Shown: positions 62,750-64,000 of the stretch, one piece after another
Position numbering within the stretch: position 1 is the stretch's first letter
Layout of the letters: every line of letters starts with the position of its first letter
NCBI RefSeq assembly: GCF_002079055.1
Contig: NC_047493.1
Location: 806,001 to 870,000, forward strand
Length of the DNA: 64,000 nucleotides
Source: Saccharomyces paradoxus
Taxonomy: Eukaryota; Ascomycota; Saccharomycetes; Saccharomycetales; Saccharomycetaceae
Reading direction: 5' to 3'
Program-made: the position numbers and the translations under genes
The notes under the pieces: generated by a model
The model's database searches: none
Told to the model about the DNA's origin: nothing
The model's input: only the letters and a program-made list of their open reading frames with translations

Positions 62750-64000
62750 ATGAGCAAAGCCAAGGTAACGGGGTTTTTGCCAATTGATACTGACGATGAA
62801 AGTTTACGTGAACGTCATGTTGATCAATCAAAAGCAAATACCTCTGATATCCAAGGTGAACAATTAGATTGCTCTGACCAACTAGAAAAAGAACATAAGA
62901 CAAAAAAAGGCGAACAGTACACTACGTTAAAGATTCTAAGGGATATCATAGGACCCCTTTTATTGACTATATGGTCATTTTATCTAAGATTCAAACGTAT
63001 AGATCAGAACAATTATGTCGTCTGGGATGAGGCTCATTTTGGAAAATTTGGATCATACTATATCAAACATGAGTATTACCATGATGTTCACCCCCCACTA
63101 GGTAAAATGCTTATTGCATTGAGTGAATGGATAGCAGGATTTGATGGTCAATTTGACTTTTCCTCTAATAATGCATATCCTGAAAACGTAAACTTCAAAA
63201 TAATGAGACAATTTAACGCGACGTTTGGCGCTTTATGTACACCAGTAGCTTTCTTCACAGCGAAATGGATGGGATTCAATTATCTTACTGTTTATTTAAT
63301 TGCTACAATGGTAACTTTGGAACATTCATATATTGCCCTGTCAAAATTCATATTACTAGATTCAATGTTGCTTTTTTTCTCGATGACGACGTTTGCTTGT
63401 ATGGTAAAGCTGTATACTTTGAGAAAACAACAAATGACGAGAAAGTGGTCTTTATGGATGTTATTAACGGGGTTATCTATAGGTTGCGTTTGTTCAGTGA
63501 AATGGGTTGGTCTGTTTATCACAGTTGTAGTTGGCCTCTACACATGTATCGAACTATTTTTGCTCTATTGTGATAGTGGATTGCCTAGAATAAAATATTA
63601 CAAACATTGGCTTATCAGAATCATTAATCTGATAGTTATTCCTTTTCTAATCTATCTCTATTGCTTTAAAATCCACTTTGTCTTGTTGTACAAGTCCGGT
63701 ACAGGGGATTCCACCACAAATACGTTATTTCAAATAAACTTAGAGGGAACTCAGATTGAGGCGGGTCCTCGCGATGTAGTATTTGGATCAGAATTGACCA
63801 TAAGATCACATGGCTTAAGCCCAAATCTGCTACATTCACATGTTCAATTATATCCAGAAGGCTCTGGACAGCGCCAAATCACGGGATATGGGTTCGCCGA
63901 TTCTAATAATGTTTGGAAGTTTGAATTCTCTAGGTCTTCTGGATTGGAACTAGACCAGAACGGAACTTTGAATGGCAAAATAATTCCGATAACGGATGGC
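62750..64000 (+). CDS. PMT6: Protein O-mannosyltransferase Pmt6 (5' part)
   Basis: The frame is open from ATG 62750 to the window edge (417 codons, no stop), so the gene is cut. GT39 family: N-terminal cytosolic tail of about 65 residues, first membrane span LLLTIWSFYLRF, then the luminal catalytic DE motif D93-E94 in VVWDEAHFGKF. Several membrane spans lie between 180 and 300. The MIR domain starts near 340 (IRSHGLSPNLLHSHVQLYPEG). It transfers mannose from dolichol-phosphate-mannose to Ser/Thr in the ER. Matches S. cerevisiae position (YGR199W) right after YPP1. Confidence 0.95.
   Translation, partial: MSKAKVTGFLPIDTDDESLRERHVDQSKANTSDIQGEQLDCSDQLEKEHKTKKGEQYTTLKILRDIIGPLLLTIWSFYLRFKRIDQNNYVVWDEAHFGKFGSYYIKHEYYHDVHPPLGKMLIALSEWIAGFDGQFDFSSNNAYPENVNFKIMRQFNATFGALCTPVAFFTAKWMGFNYLTVYLIATMVTLEHSYIALSKFILLDSMLLFFSMTTFACMVKLYTLRKQQMTRKWSLWMLLTGLSIGCVCSVKWVGLFITVVVGLYTCIELFLLYCDSGLPRIKYYKHWLIRIINLIVIPFLIYLYCFKIHFVLLYKSGTGDSTTNTLFQINLEGTQIEAGPRDVVFGSELTIRSHGLSPNLLHSHVQLYPEGSGQRQITGYGFADSNNVWKFEFSRSSGLELDQNGTLNGKIIPITDG

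Overview
The window is nuclear DNA of a budding yeast of the Saccharomyces sensu stricto group. It covers the right arm of the chromosome VII equivalent. Gene order and strand match S. cerevisiae from PUS6/LSO2 through PMT6 (YGR169C to YGR199W) with no rearrangement apart from one local duplication. Proteins I remember from S. cerevisiae range from about 99% identity (squalene epoxidase, GAPDH) to clearly more diverged (ATF2, the PSD2 linkers, CRH1). The strain is therefore not the S288C reference and is more likely a close sister species (S. paradoxus- or S. mikatae-like). I cannot fix the species without a search.

Layout, left to right. (1) 1-9150: PUS6 start, LSO2, PSD2, MSM1, YIP1, RBG2. 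(2) 9150-10210: a delta solo LTR and a Ty3 sigma remnant in front of tRNA-Gly(GCC). (3) 10370-20720: CBP4, ERG1, ATF2, PBP1, OKP1, RNR4, all on the minus strand. (4) 20720-24330: the RNR4 promoter with an Rfx1/Crt1-type X-box, an intron-bearing tRNA-Leu(CAA), a whole sigma solo LTR with a target-site repeat, TIM13, and QCR9, whose first exon is only the start codon. (5) 24760-39970: UBR1, TYS1, TFG1, HGH1, BUB1. (6) 40220-43350: delta remnants, tRNA-Lys(CTT), CRH1, tRNA-Trp(CCA). (7) 44060-49780: HIP1 and a tandem pair of glyceraldehyde-3-phosphate dehydrogenase genes. (8) 50040-64000: PDX1, XKS1, SKI6, FYV8, SNG1, YPP1 and the first 417 codons of PMT6.

The standout is the GAPDH pair. S. cerevisiae has a single TDH3 between HIP1 and PDX1; here a unit of about 1.9 kb is duplicated head to tail. 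The right copy (48337-49335) is a normal TDH3 with its Rap1 and Gcr1 sites. The left copy (46440-47438) keeps an open frame and the catalytic Cys and His. However, it carries 17 amino-acid changes among 29 nucleotide differences, lacks the upstream Rap1/Gcr1 region because the breakpoint falls just inside it, and has a 17-bp minisatellite at the junction. Coding sequence and noncoding flanks have diverged by similar amounts (about 2.9% and 2%). This looks like a recent duplicate under relaxed selection, possibly also touched by conversion from a TDH1-like paralogue.

The other genes are ordinary housekeeping functions: lipid and sterol synthesis, mitochondrial translation and respiration, dNTP supply, N-degron proteolysis, transcription, spindle checkpoint, cell wall, RNA decay and O-mannosylation. 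They sit in short intergenic regions with Reb1, Gcn4, SCB, MCB and CCAAT-type sites. A Ty-free core is punctuated by LTR fossils near tRNA genes.
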